From Bacteroides sp. GM023 (lineage in GTDB: Bacteria; Bacteroidota; Bacteroidia; Bacteroidales; Bacteroidaceae), in the NCBI RefSeq assembly GCF_014750685.1, contig NZ_JAAXGE010000001.1, forward strand, positions 558,001-622,000: a DNA stretch of 64,000 bases, in the 5' to 3' direction. This document shows positions 1 to 7,911 of the stretch, in pieces; within the stretch, counting starts at the first letter, position 1, and each line of letters begins with the position of its first letter. The notes below the pieces were generated by a model, which saw only the letters and a program-made list of their open reading frames with translations, was not told the DNA's origin and made no database searches. The translations under genes and the position numbers were made by a program.

Positions 1-906
1 AATAGTATGTGTCAACAGGAAAATATCTTTCTCATTTTCTAAAGACTTCCCTGTTCCCGACCATCCCGAACCGATAATCAGCCGGAAACTCAATTGTCGG
101 CATACATTGATTAACCGGCGGCAAAAAGCATCGCTCTCTTTGGCGCTGCAACTGCCGAGCGTGAAGAAAATAACAGGTCTTTGTTCCCGCTGGATGAAAT
201 CCAAAAGTTCCTGATAAGCATCCGCGTCATAATGCAAGGCATCATTAAAACAGTATCCGCCGATATCCCATTTATATTTCCAGTCGGAATCCGTATTACC
301 CAAATAACGGCTGTACAGCATATAGTTGAAAGCCCTCTCTGTAGAATAGTAACCGCAATTTTTCAAAGGCTTCAACCCAAGCTGAACGCGGTTCTTGTTG
401 ATGGTCTTTTGAGTCATATAATTATTCCCGATATTGAGCAGCTTCCAAATCAACCGGGGAGTGAACACGGGATGCGGCTTCGGATAAGGGAAGATAGGGG
501 GCGGGATACGCCTGCCGGGAATAAAAGGAGCGAAAGCTGTCCGGATAAATGGTTTCCCGCAATAGTCCGCTACACTGGCTGCGGCAAATTCGGAGTTCGT
601 AGCTATCAGTACATCATGCTCTTTCAGTAGCGGGACGAGTTGCTTGAACTGTGCGTCAATCACATCACGCATCCACTTCAGATAAGGTTTGGCACCTTCG
701 TCCTTGTCACCGGCTTTGGATACCATTCCTTGTATATCATCAAAATCCTGTAACACATAATCCAGTTGGTATGCTTGCGCTTCCTTCTCAAATATCTGCG
801 GGAGGTTCAATATCACTTTATGTCCCCGCTTCACTAAAGCGGCGGCGATAGTCAGATACGGATAAATATCTCCCTGCGAGCCACGGGTAACCAAAAGTAT
901 TTTCAT
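1..906 (-). CDS. MGT-type glycosyltransferase (C-terminus beyond window)
   Basis: The minus-strand frame is open from an ATG at 906 to the window edge (302 codons). The protein starts MKILLVTRGSQGDIYPYLT, the glycine-rich opening of the GT28/GT1 'sterol or macrolide glycosyltransferase' fold in which this loop precedes the acceptor-binding half. Later text includes a segment like FFTLGS, the usual start of the nucleotide-sugar-binding half. The family moves a sugar from a UDP-sugar to a lipid or small-molecule acceptor in the cytoplasm; the acceptor is not readable here. It starts 10 bases after the radical SAM stop codon, so the two are very probably co-transcribed and may act on the same metabolite (inference). 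The C-terminal donor site lies outside the window. Confidence 0.8.
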   Translation of the reverse strand, partial: MKILLVTRGSQGDIYPYLTIAAALVKRGHKVILNLPQIFEKEAQAYQLDYVLQDFDDIQGMVSKAGDKDEGAKPYLKWMRDVIDAQFKQLVPLLKEHDVLIATNSEFAAASVADYCGKPFIRTAFAPFIPGRRIPPPIFPYPKPHPVFTPRLIWKLLNIGNNYMTQKTINKNRVQLGLKPLKNCGYYSTERAFNYMLYSRYLGNTDSDWKYKWDIGGYCFNDALHYDADAYQELLDFIQREQRPVIFFTLGSCSAKESDAFCRRLINVCRQLSFRLIIGSGWSGTGKSLENEKDIFLLTHTI

Positions 907-916
907 AGACAGTCAT

Positions 917-2134
917 TTATGTAGCAACCACACCCAGAGATTGCAATTTCTCCCGGTCGAGCTGATAATATTTTTCCATTCTAAGCATATTGTTTTCGCT
1001 AAGGTCGACAGGCTTGTCGAGTTTCCCCACTTCCCGGTAACCTTTATATACTTTCTTAATCATTTTGCGGGGATTGAAAGTCAGTGAAGAAGTGATGAAA
1101 CAGCCGTGCGTACACCAGCAGTTCGCCTTATATCCGTGTCCGATGGCTTCTGTTTCTTTCTTCATCACCTCGCTTTGCATGATTCGCTGCACGTCGCAGT
1201 CATAATCTTTCACGTTGCCGAGCGGCTCGCGCAGTTCGCAGGAACGGAAACGTCCGTCATAGTCGATAACCAATGTCGTTTCGCCTGCCGTGCAATCCAT
1301 TCCCCAGGGAGTCGGCTTGTCTATGTTGCTGGCACGAATATCATACAACGCACGGACAATACCCGTATAGAAGAATTTCGTAATCGGTTTGCGCAGGCCG
1401 GAAGTATTGGCTACCATCCGTTTGGCGTAGGCTCCGTATATCGGGGCGGCTTCGTCCTGAATATGTCGCAGAGTCGTTTCGTCCAGTGCCTTGACATCAT
1501 CTTCGCGTGTCACGCCACGGGCTGCTTCGATGGTATGGGTAGACAGATGGAAACGTCCATACATCCATGTCATAAAATCATTAATCTGGTCTATATTATA
1601 TTTTGTGATAACCGTAGCTACATTAAGCAACACTTTTCCATCCTCTCTAAAGTGCTCGCTGACTTTACGGATGGTATCTACCGCTTTATAAAAATTCCCA
1701 GGCACCCCTCGCTGTACATCATGTGTTTCTCCGAATCCGTCCAACGAAATGCTGACATTGATATTGCAATCCGGACAATTGGTGCGGAAACGCTCCACCC
1801 ATTCGATGACCCTATCCGGCTTCAATCCGTTGGTCGGCATATTGACGTCCTTGATTTGGTTGTTCCGGTAAAACATTTCAAGAATTTCGGGAAGGTCTTC
1901 CCGAAGCGTAGGTTCACCGCCCGACACCCACAGCTTGTTAATCTCTCCGGCTGTCTCTGATATTTTCCTGATTTCTTCGAAAGTAAGATCCCGCTCTTTC
2001 TTAGCCATATCATTGGCATAAAAGCACATGGCACATTTGGCATTGCACTTTCCGGTAACGAATAAAAAGATGGACTCCAGCTTTCTTTCCGAGTTCATGG
2101 AACGGAAGGAACTTCTCGTACGCTTGGTTTTCAT
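917..2134 (-). CDS. radical SAM/SPASM domain protein
   Basis: A CxxxCxxC cluster (CNAKCAMC) near the N-terminus binds the SAM [4Fe-4S] cluster. It is followed by the GGEPT motif typical of radical SAM enzymes. The C-terminal part carries further cysteines (CTAGE, SCELRE, NCWCTHGC) in a SPASM-like arrangement for auxiliary clusters. An upstream ATG at 2215 would give a longer protein, but a -7 box TACTTTTG sits at 2183-2190 inside that extension. The ATG at 2134 (MKTKRTRSS) therefore fits better. The glycosyltransferase follows 10 bases downstream. The substrate is unknown; SPASM proteins modify peptides, sugars or lipids, and the pairing suggests a glycosylated or lipid product (inference). 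Confidence 0.85.
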   Translation of the reverse strand: MKTKRTRSSFRSMNSERKLESIFLFVTGKCNAKCAMCFYANDMAKKERDLTFEEIRKISETAGEINKLWVSGGEPTLREDLPEILEMFYRNNQIKDVNMPTNGLKPDRVIEWVERFRTNCPDCNINVSISLDGFGETHDVQRGVPGNFYKAVDTIRKVSEHFREDGKVLLNVATVITKYNIDQINDFMTWMYGRFHLSTHTIEAARGVTREDDVKALDETTLRHIQDEAAPIYGAYAKRMVANTSGLRKPITKFFYTGIVRALYDIRASNIDKPTPWGMDCTAGETTLVIDYDGRFRSCELREPLGNVKDYDCDVQRIMQSEVMKKETEAIGHGYKANCWCTHGCFITSSLTFNPRKMIKKVYKGYREVGKLDKPVDLSENNMLRMEKYYQLDREKLQSLGVVAT

Positions 2135-2182
2135 TTTATTAGAATGTTGCTTTAATTGTTGGTCTGATACTTGTCTATGAGA

Positions 2183-2190
2183 CAAAAGTA
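2183..2190 (-). promoter_or_regulatory. -7 box upstream of radical SAM gene
   Basis: TACTTTTG on the minus strand matches the Bacteroides -7 consensus TAnnTTTG. It lies 49 bases upstream of the ATG at 2134 and inside the longer reading frame, so it decides the start. No good -33 TTTG is seen. Confidence 0.5.
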
Positions 2191-2285
2191 CATAAATCTC
2201 CCCATTGAAAACCATAGGGATAAAAGCTAAATTCTTTCCTTTTCTCTGTAAATGAATACCATATACGACCTGTCATATAGAACTA

Positions 2286-2320
2286 GCCCCCTGTCAATCT
2301 TCAAAAGACTGACAGAGGGC
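2286..2320 (-). terminator. hairpin after thioredoxin gene
   Basis: Arms 2286-2301 and 2305-2320 pair over 16 positions with two exceptions, around a 3-base loop. The hairpin lies 30 bases beyond the thioredoxin stop and upstream of the radical SAM promoter. The following T-tract is weak, so termination is likely but not certain. Confidence 0.55.
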
Positions 2321-2349
2321 AGTTACCATGACGAGAAAAAAGTCGAAGT

Positions 2350-2847
2350 TTATTGCTTTGCTTCGTTATCTTGTTTCAACAGAAATTCATTAATTGCTTT
2401 CTTTAGCTGGTCTTTAGGCATTGCACCCTGCATGATTCTCGGTTCTTCTTTCATCGGAATCATCAGCAGGGTAGGGATACTGCGGATACCGAATGCGGCT
2501 GCCAAATCCTGTTCCTTGTCCACATCAATCTGATAAATATCCACTTTACCACTATACTCTTTGCTAAGTTCTTCCAAAATCGGATGCATCATTTTGCAAG
2601 GGCCGCACCAGGTAGCGTAGAAGTCTACGATGGCAGGACGACTACCTTCAAACTTCCAATCCTTCGGATTAGCTTCATAGTTATATACCTTCTTTAAAAA
2701 ATCAGCTTTATTTAATGCTACTACTTCCATTTTATTGTCCTCCTTGGTTGATTCATTACTCTTTTTATTTTCTCCGCTGTTTCCTGCACAAGCTGTAGTT
2801 GCCAGTACAATAGCGAAAACGCTCAATAATCCTTTCATTAGTTTCAT
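2350..2847 (-). CDS. thioredoxin-fold lipoprotein (WCGPC)
   Basis: The C-terminal 120 residues are a thioredoxin domain with active site WCGPC, the cis-Pro segment SIPTLL and the DxxKE stretch of true thioredoxins. The N-terminus is a hydrophobic signal ending TTAC, a plausible lipobox, followed by a charged Asn/Lys/Glu linker. The protein is probably anchored in the periplasm and acts in thiol-disulfide exchange. The -7 box TATCTTTG (2875-2882) overlaps the upstream ATG at 2877, so the start at 2847 (MKLMKG) is preferred. The gene stands alone between two hairpin- or promoter-bearing gaps. A role in oxidative-stress repair or cytochrome maturation is possible; nothing nearby decides. Confidence 0.85.
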   Translation of the reverse strand: MKLMKGLLSVFAIVLATTACAGNSGENKKSNESTKEDNKMEVVALNKADFLKKVYNYEANPKDWKFEGSRPAIVDFYATWCGPCKMMHPILEELSKEYSGKVDIYQIDVDKEQDLAAAFGIRSIPTLLMIPMKEEPRIMQGAMPKDQLKKAINEFLLKQDNEAKQ

Positions 2848-2874
2848 AACTCTTTTTATTTGTTTTATCTGATG

Positions 2875-2882
2875 CAAAGATA
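2875..2882 (-). promoter_or_regulatory. -7 box of thioredoxin gene
   Basis: TATCTTTG on the minus strand. A TTTC lies 19 bases further upstream as a near -33. The position excludes the ATG at 2877 as start. Confidence 0.55.
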
Positions 2883-2978
2883 GGTGATATAAAGAGGTTG
2901 GGAAATAGCAATTTCCCCGGATTACTTGGCTAAACTTCCCACAAAGGATTATCGAATATTAAAATATGTCTTTTAATC

Positions 2979-3010
2979 TTTGGAAGATATAAAAATAAGC
3001 ATTACTTTTG
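2979..3010 (+). promoter_or_regulatory. Bacteroides-type promoter for the rtcB operon leader
   Basis: TTTG at 2979-2982, a 20-base spacer and TACTTTTG at 3003-3010 form a full -33/-7 pair. Transcription should start near 3017, leaving a leader of about 320 bases before rtcB. Confidence 0.7.
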
Positions 3011-3090
3011 TCGCGATAAAATGAGTATTCACCCTTTAAAATTGATGGAAAGGGTATTAATTATGCTGGAACGATAACATTTTCAAATTA

Positions 3091-3188
3091 GGACTAAGTT
3101 GTCTCGTCGGGAAGATGAGGCTTTGCAACATTTTGTTTTCTTACACATGCCGCTATTCTACTATCATGCGGTAATGGTTGATTAGTCC
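3091..3188 (+). ncRNA. structured 5' leader of rtcB (candidate RNA element)
   Basis: GGACTAA (3091-3097) pairs with TTAGTCC (3182-3188) and closes a domain with two hairpins. The first joins GTTG (3098-3101) to CAAC (3126-3129) and CTCGTC (3103-3108) to GATGAG (3114-3119). The second joins CAT and CCGC (3146-3153) to GCGG and ATG (3168-3176). Just upstream, 3021-3077 is an 18-codon reading frame starting MSIHPLKLM, a possible leader peptide. The rest of the leader to 3337 shows no gene. Whether the element is a riboswitch, a protein site or a stable RNA cannot be told from one sequence. Confidence 0.35.
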
Positions 3189-3337
3189 TGCAATCACATT
3201 TTTATTTTTAAAATTAATCACTTCAATGCAGTGGATGGATGTTTTGTATCCGTATCCAAAGCATTGGTATCACGTGTATTACCTTGCTTTCTGCCTGTAT
3301 GGCGGACAGGGAGTGTCGTATGCGAATGTAAAAAAGT

Positions 3338-4735
3338 ATGGGAATACGATTAAAAGATTTAAGTAAACTGGGATATCGGGATAATGTAGCTCGTAGTCTG
3401 GTAGTGGACATTGTAAGCAAACATTGCAAGCATGACACCAAAGAACAGATTGAAATGACATTGAGCAATATACTCCGGGAACCCGAATCTTATAAAAACA
3501 ACGAAATTTGGAATAAACTTGCCGAACGCCTTTCGCCTACAAGGATAACGAAAGACTTTATGGCTTATGATTTATTGGACGAGCCGCTGATATATAAAAC
3601 CTACGGTGGTAAATTTATCGAGACTCTTGCCAAACAACAGATGAACCTGGCGATGCGCTTGCCCGTTACGGTGGCGGGAGCGCTGATGCCCGACGCTCAT
3701 GCCGGCTACGGATTGCCTATCGGTGGAGTGCTTGCAACGGACAACGCCGTGATTCCGTATGCCGTAGGAGTCGATATCGGTTGCCGAATGAGCCTGACGG
3801 TATTTGATGCCGGAACGGATTTCCTGAAACGGTATGCCTATCAGATGAAAGAAGCCTTGAAGGATTTCACTCATTTCGGCATGGATGGCGGCTTGGGTTT
3901 CGCGCAGGAACACGAAGTCCTGGACAGGGAAGAATTCCGGCTGACTCCTTTGTTGCGGGATTTGCAGGGAAAGGCAGTACGTCAGCTTGGGAGTTCCGGT
4001 GGCGGAAACCATTTTGTAGAGTTCGGAGAGATTACTCTGCAAGAAAAGAATGTGCTGAATCTTCCTGAAGGAAGTTATGTGGCTTTGTTGTCGCACTCCG
4101 GCTCACGAGGGTTGGGAGCTGCCATTGCCAAACATTACAGCCTGTTGGCACGCGAAGTATGCAGGCTTTCCCGTGAAGCGCAGCATTTCGCCTGGTTGGA
4201 CTTGGATTCCGAAGCAGGGCAGGAGTATTGGATGAGTATGAACCTGGCGGGTGATTATGCCCGTGCCTGTCACGAACGTATCCATCTGAACCTGGCGAAA
4301 GCACTGGGATTGAAATCACTGGCGAATGTCAACAACCATCACAACTTTGCCTGGAAAGAGGAAATAGCTCCGGGACGTATGACTATTGTACATCGCAAGG
4401 GAGCTACTCCTGCGCAGGAAGGCCAACCGGGATTGATTCCCGGCAGCATGGCCACGGCTGGTTATTTGGTTTGTGGCAAAGGGGTGGAAGATGCTTTGAA
4501 TTCGGCTTCTCACGGAGCCGGCAGGGCTATGTCCCGCCAAAAGGCAAAAGATAATTTCACTCAATCGGCTTTGAAGAAGATGCTGTCGCAAGCGGGAGTG
4601 ACTTTACTCGGCGGAAGTGTGGAAGAAATGCCATTGGCTTATAAGGACATCGACAAAGTGATGCATACACAGGAAACACTGGTGGAAGTGCAAGGTAAAT
4701 TCACACCTCGCGTCGTACGAATGAATAAGGAGTAA
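3338..4735 (+). CDS. rtcB: RtcB RNA ligase (3'-phosphate/5'-OH)
   Basis: RtcB joins RNA 2',3'-cyclic phosphate or 3'-phosphate ends to 5'-OH ends using GTP and Mn2+. The metal and guanylate-site motifs are present in order: DAHAG (119-123), GVDIGC (144-149), GGGNHF, NHHNFA, HRKGAT and SHGAGR; the last holds the histidine guanylylated in E. coli RtcB. At 465 residues it is longer than E. coli RtcB (408). The first 65 or so residues form an extra N-terminal segment of unknown role. It heads a run with an RNA ligase and an HD/kinase protein, which points to RNA repair rather than tRNA splicing. It is transcribed from a promoter about 320 bases upstream through a structured leader. Confidence 0.93.
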   Translation: MGIRLKDLSKLGYRDNVARSLVVDIVSKHCKHDTKEQIEMTLSNILREPESYKNNEIWNKLAERLSPTRITKDFMAYDLLDEPLIYKTYGGKFIETLAKQQMNLAMRLPVTVAGALMPDAHAGYGLPIGGVLATDNAVIPYAVGVDIGCRMSLTVFDAGTDFLKRYAYQMKEALKDFTHFGMDGGLGFAQEHEVLDREEFRLTPLLRDLQGKAVRQLGSSGGGNHFVEFGEITLQEKNVLNLPEGSYVALLSHSGSRGLGAAIAKHYSLLAREVCRLSREAQHFAWLDLDSEAGQEYWMSMNLAGDYARACHERIHLNLAKALGLKSLANVNNHHNFAWKEEIAPGRMTIVHRKGATPAQEGQPGLIPGSMATAGYLVCGKGVEDALNSASHGAGRAMSRQKAKDNFTQSALKKMLSQAGVTLLGGSVEEMPLAYKDIDKVMHTQETLVEVQGKFTPRVVRMNKE

Positions 4736-4837
4736 TGCGATGAAAGAAAAACGATGGAACAGGCTATGATTCAGGCACAGGAGTCGCTTATCTAGCTATG
4801 TGATTTAAGAATTTAATAATTAAAAAAGAAGAAGAAA
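4736..4837 (+). other. spacer between rtcB and RNA ligase gene
   Basis: The 102-base gap holds no promoter consensus and no terminator. It contains a 13-codon frame starting at 4754 (MEQAMIQAQESLI, then stop), which may be a remnant or chance. The purine-rich stretch just before 4838 is typical of Bacteroides translation starts. Confidence 0.3.
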
Positions 4838-5545
4838 ATGATATCAGAGAAATATGGTCGTACTTACCACTATCCGTTCTCTCCCGGAACGACTAGTGAT
4901 GACCGGATTAATCATACGTATTGGGAGGACATCCAACGAATTGAGACATTGGTACATACCGAAAAGTTGGACGGAGAGAATAATTGTTTGAACCAGTGGG
5001 GTGTTTTTGCCCGTTCGCATGCTGCCCCGACCATTTCACCGTGGACAAGGCAACTGCGTGAGCGTTGGGAATTGATAAAGAATGATTTGGGCGATATAGA
5101 AATCTTCGGAGAGAATCTGTATGCCGTACATTCTATTGAGTATCAGCGATTGGAAACGCATTTTTATGTATTTGCGGTTCGTTGCATGGATAAATGGCTG
5201 TCATGGGAAGAAGTGAAATTCTATGCAGCTTTATTTGATTTACCTACTGTTCCGGAGTTGGTGATAGAGCCTGTTTCCGGTTTGATGCCGGAGCTTTTGA
5301 AACAGGAAATCATCAATATGTCACAAGAACCGTCAGTTTTCGGTTCTTGTGACCCGTGGACAAAAGAAGCTTGTACTCGTGAAGGAGTAGTCAGCCGTAA
5401 TATAGAAGAATATCCGGTCAGCGAATTTATGCATAATGTATTTAAGTATGTGCGGAAAGGGCACGTCAAGACAGATGAGCACTGGACGCGTAACTGGAAA
5501 CGTGCCCGGCTTGTTTGGGAATTTAGTAATGAAAAGGAGGAATAA
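4838..5545 (+). CDS. ATP-dependent RNA ligase, Rnl family
   Basis: The covalent nucleotidyltransferase motifs are complete: motif I EKLDGEN with the AMP-accepting lysine at residue 43, RSHA, motif III EIFGEN (about 87-92), motif IV EGVVSR and a motif V-like KYVRKGH. This is the PF09414-type RNA ligase fold, which seals 3'-OH to 5'-phosphate ends with ATP. At 235 residues it is essentially a catalytic core without an added C-terminal domain. It lies 102 bases after rtcB and ends 2 bases before the HD/kinase gene. The next protein would supply the 5'-phosphate and perhaps clean the 3' end, making a T4 Pnkp/Rnl-like pathway beside RtcB (inference from family chemistry). Confidence 0.85.
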   Translation: MISEKYGRTYHYPFSPGTTSDDRINHTYWEDIQRIETLVHTEKLDGENNCLNQWGVFARSHAAPTISPWTRQLRERWELIKNDLGDIEIFGENLYAVHSIEYQRLETHFYVFAVRCMDKWLSWEEVKFYAALFDLPTVPELVIEPVSGLMPELLKQEIINMSQEPSVFGSCDPWTKEACTREGVVSRNIEEYPVSEFMHNVFKYVRKGHVKTDEHWTRNWKRARLVWEFSNEKEE

Positions 5546-5547
5546 TT

Positions 5548-6657
5548 ATGGATTGGAAATTAATAGAAGATAAATCGTGGAGCTCACTCGAACAACAGTT
5601 CGGGTGGGTGCATGAAATGAATGTCGTTCCGCAGGATATTCGCTATCATGCGGAAGGAAGTGTAGCTGTACACACACGTATGGTGTTGGAAGCATTGCAG
5701 CAATCTGCTACTTATCATTCTCTTTCTGCTTTGGAAAAAGAAATTGTATGGGTAGCCGCATTGTTGCACGATGTTGAGAAACGTTCGGCTTCTGTGGATG
5801 AGGGAGAGGGGAGAGTGTCTGCCAAAGGACACGCCCGAAAAGGAGAATATACTGCCCGTACTATTTTATATCGGGATTTTCCTGCTCCCTTTCGTATTCG
5901 GGAGCAGATTGCGTCTTTAGTCCGTTATCATGGGTTACCTATTTGGATAATGGAAAAGCCTGATTCTGTAAAGAAGCTCTGCGAGGCTTCTTTACGGGTG
6001 GATACTTCATTATTGAAAATGCTGTCCGAGGCTGATGTCAGGGGACGTATTTGTGAAGATAAAAATGAATTGTTGGAATCTGTGGAACTGTTTGAGATTT
6101 TCTGCCGCGAACAGGATTGTTGGAGCAAACCGAGACGGTTTGCCACTGATTATGCACGCTTTCATTACTTTCATACAGAGGGTGGTTATATTGATTATAT
6201 TCCTCACGAACAGTTTAAATGTGAAGTCACGATGTTGTCAGGACTTCCGGGAATGGGGAAAGATTATTATATCCAATCTTCCGGTATAGACCTTCCGATA
6301 GTAAGTTTGGATGCAATTCGTCGAAAGCACAAATTGAGTCCTACTGATAAATCAGCGAATGGGTGGGTAGTGCAGACAGCGAAGGAAGAAGCCCGGATGT
6401 ATCTTCGCAAAGGACAGGATTTTGTTTGGAATGCGACAAATATTACCCGTCAAATGCGTGCGCAACTGATAGACTTGTTTGTGGATTATGGCGCAAAAGT
6501 GAAAATTGTCTATTTGGAACAGCCATATCACATTTGGCGTCAACAGAATAAGGATAGGGAATATGCACTTCCCGAATACGTATTGGATAAAATGTTGGAT
6601 AAACTGGAGGTTCCTTTGCTGACGGAAGCACATGAAGTGGAATATCATGTGTTATAG
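5548..6657 (+). CDS. HD-domain plus P-loop kinase, RNA end-healing candidate
   Basis: Residues 30-190 form an HD domain: H42 region, the HD pair at 74-75 in ALLHDVEK, then GHARKGE and LVRYHG. Residues 226-369 form a P-loop kinase: Walker A GLPGMGKD (232-239), SLDAIRR, then WNATNITRQMR, resembling the 5'-OH polynucleotide kinase half of Pnkp. A plausible reading is that the kinase phosphorylates 5'-OH ends and the HD part removes a 3' or cyclic phosphate, preparing ends for the ligase encoded 2 bases upstream. The HD activity is inference; HD domains may also act on nucleotides. No terminator is seen after the gene, which converges with the acetyltransferase 21 bases away. Confidence 0.8.
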   Translation: MDWKLIEDKSWSSLEQQFGWVHEMNVVPQDIRYHAEGSVAVHTRMVLEALQQSATYHSLSALEKEIVWVAALLHDVEKRSASVDEGEGRVSAKGHARKGEYTARTILYRDFPAPFRIREQIASLVRYHGLPIWIMEKPDSVKKLCEASLRVDTSLLKMLSEADVRGRICEDKNELLESVELFEIFCREQDCWSKPRRFATDYARFHYFHTEGGYIDYIPHEQFKCEVTMLSGLPGMGKDYYIQSSGIDLPIVSLDAIRRKHKLSPTDKSANGWVVQTAKEEARMYLRKGQDFVWNATNITRQMRAQLIDLFVDYGAKVKIVYLEQPYHIWRQQNKDREYALPEYVLDKMLDKLEVPLLTEAHEVEYHVL

Positions 6658-6678
6658 TCAAAAGTCGGAACTATATGT

Positions 6679-7428
6679 TTATTTCTTGAGTATTCTCTTT
6701 AAATAGTCGATATTTATTAAATTCACTGTTTCGAAAACACCTTTATAAAACACGGCAAAGTTATTGAAGACACAAGGCAATTCTTTTGCCTTGTGTAACG
6801 TATCCACTTGAATAAAAGATACAGGAACATCATTTGTTTCACAATACTGCTTTATCATTCCGATGTATTGGTAGACATAAGGGCATTGCATATCATAATA
6901 AATAGTCAGTTCCTTGCTTTCAATCTCCAGTTTCTTGGCGTTGGGCGCAAATCGGGGTGTCGTTCCGTCAAAAGAGAGAGCAAGCAATTCATATCCATTA
7001 TCGGTAGTATCGACAACTTCGAAACCGAACTTCTTGGCAAATGCCTGGTCGGAAAGCCAATTCTTTTGTTTTTTTGCCCCAAGCATACAAACACCGGATT
7101 TACCTTTCTCTTTCGCGTCAGCCAGGCAATACTCCATAAGCGATTTTCCATACCCATTTCCTTTGGGACTACCCAGTACCCACAAGCAATACAGATAATA
7201 ATAGTTGTCACCAATTATGGGAACCCATGCAGTTTCGAGAGGAGCATATTCAATAAAAACCGTAGCTTTTGCATTTAATTTTCTAAAGACATGACCTTCG
7301 TTGAGCCGTTCGGAGAGCCATTGACGCTTGGCGTCAATACCCGGATGCGACTTCTTACTGCGGATAATGCAACATAAATGCTCGTCAGCTAGGTTTTCAC
7401 TTGTCAGGTTTATAAAATCAGTATTCAT
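6679..7428 (-). CDS. GNAT acetyltransferase with C-terminal YoaP-type domain
   Basis: The first 150 residues are a GNAT fold; the acetyl-CoA loop reads GSPKGNGYGKSLMEYCL, a variant of the Q/RxxGxG/A signature. The last 90 residues are thioredoxin-like (YYDMQCPYVYQYIGMI) and match the domain found at the end of E. coli YoaP. The protein probably acetylates an amine, but the substrate of this architecture is unknown to me. The gene stands alone. A -7 box TACATTTG on the minus strand at 7516-7523 could be its promoter, about 90 bases upstream. The 22-bp palindrome array lies 300 bases upstream. Confidence 0.8.
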   Translation of the reverse strand: MNTDFINLTSENLADEHLCCIIRSKKSHPGIDAKRQWLSERLNEGHVFRKLNAKATVFIEYAPLETAWVPIIGDNYYYLYCLWVLGSPKGNGYGKSLMEYCLADAKEKGKSGVCMLGAKKQKNWLSDQAFAKKFGFEVVDTTDNGYELLALSFDGTTPRFAPNAKKLEIESKELTIYYDMQCPYVYQYIGMIKQYCETNDVPVSFIQVDTLHKAKELPCVFNNFAVFYKGVFETVNLINIDYLKRILKK

Positions 7429-7725
7429 GTATATGCTCTTTTAAAGTTTGTATATTATCAATTAGCCGGATGCAATCGCATTTATTTTATTGTACTGCTG
7501 ATTGAGTTATTAATACAAATGTAGTGAATTTATGTGATATTAATAGCCTTATCGGTGACTATCCTCTGAATATACTATCAATGTACTAGAGAAGAATAAC
7601 TATTACTCAAGTACGGTAATGAATCAAATCCGTTCAATATATGAAGCTATATTTCCTGTCTCACTCTTGTTTTTCACTATTTAATTTCGTATCTTTAGTG
7701 TTTTTGCCCTTACCAAATATCATAG
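7429..7725. other. AT-rich intergenic stretch
   Basis: No gene is seen. It holds the candidate -7 box of the acetyltransferase (7516-7523, minus) and, on the plus strand, TATCTTTA at 7690-7697. The latter is one base off the -7 consensus and lies 28 bases before the palindrome array. Confidence 0.5.
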
Positions 7726-7807
7726 TCACCCTATAGAGTGATATTTATCATCTTATAAGGTGATATTTGTCATTTTACAAGATGACTATCATCACCCTAT
7801 AAGGTGA
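7726..7807. repeat. array 1: four 16-bp palindromes at 22-bp period
   Basis: Units are TCACCCTATAGAGTGA (7726), TCATCTTATAAGGTGA (7748), TCATTTTACAAGATGA (7770) and TCACCCTATAAGGTGA (7792), separated by 6-base spacers, so the period is exactly 22. Arm position 4 pairs as C-G, T-G, T-A and C-G in the four units, which is partly compensatory change. Function is unknown: operator array, RNA hairpins or an element of another kind. Confidence 0.85.
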
Positions 7808-7840
7808 CAACTACCCGACTACACAAACGATTACTAATTT

Positions 7841-7884
7841 CTGCACTGAAAATCCTTAATCTCTGCACTAAAAATCCTTAGATA
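7841..7884. repeat. 22-bp direct repeat pair beside array 1
   Basis: CTGCACTGAAAATCCTTAAT at 7841 recurs with two or three changes at 7863. The distance is again 22 bp. A more degenerate copy may start at 7819 (CTACACAAACG). The pair lies between array 1 and the lactate permease stop codon. Confidence 0.7.
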
Positions 7885-7911
7885 CAATACAATGTTTACC
7901 TAAAGGCGATA

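Noticed and set aside
1106..1960. 284-codon open frame on the plus strand inside the radical SAM gene
   Set aside because: It lies wholly antisense to a well-supported gene and its translation shows no family features; it is a shadow frame.
2350..2877. Thioredoxin start at 2877
   Set aside because: The -7 box TATCTTTG at 2875-2882 overlaps it; the start at 2847 gives a proper signal sequence.
7726..7807. CRISPR array
   Set aside because: Units are 16 bp with 6-base spacers and diverge from each other; no cas gene is in the window. The same applies to the arrays at 22965 and 51498.
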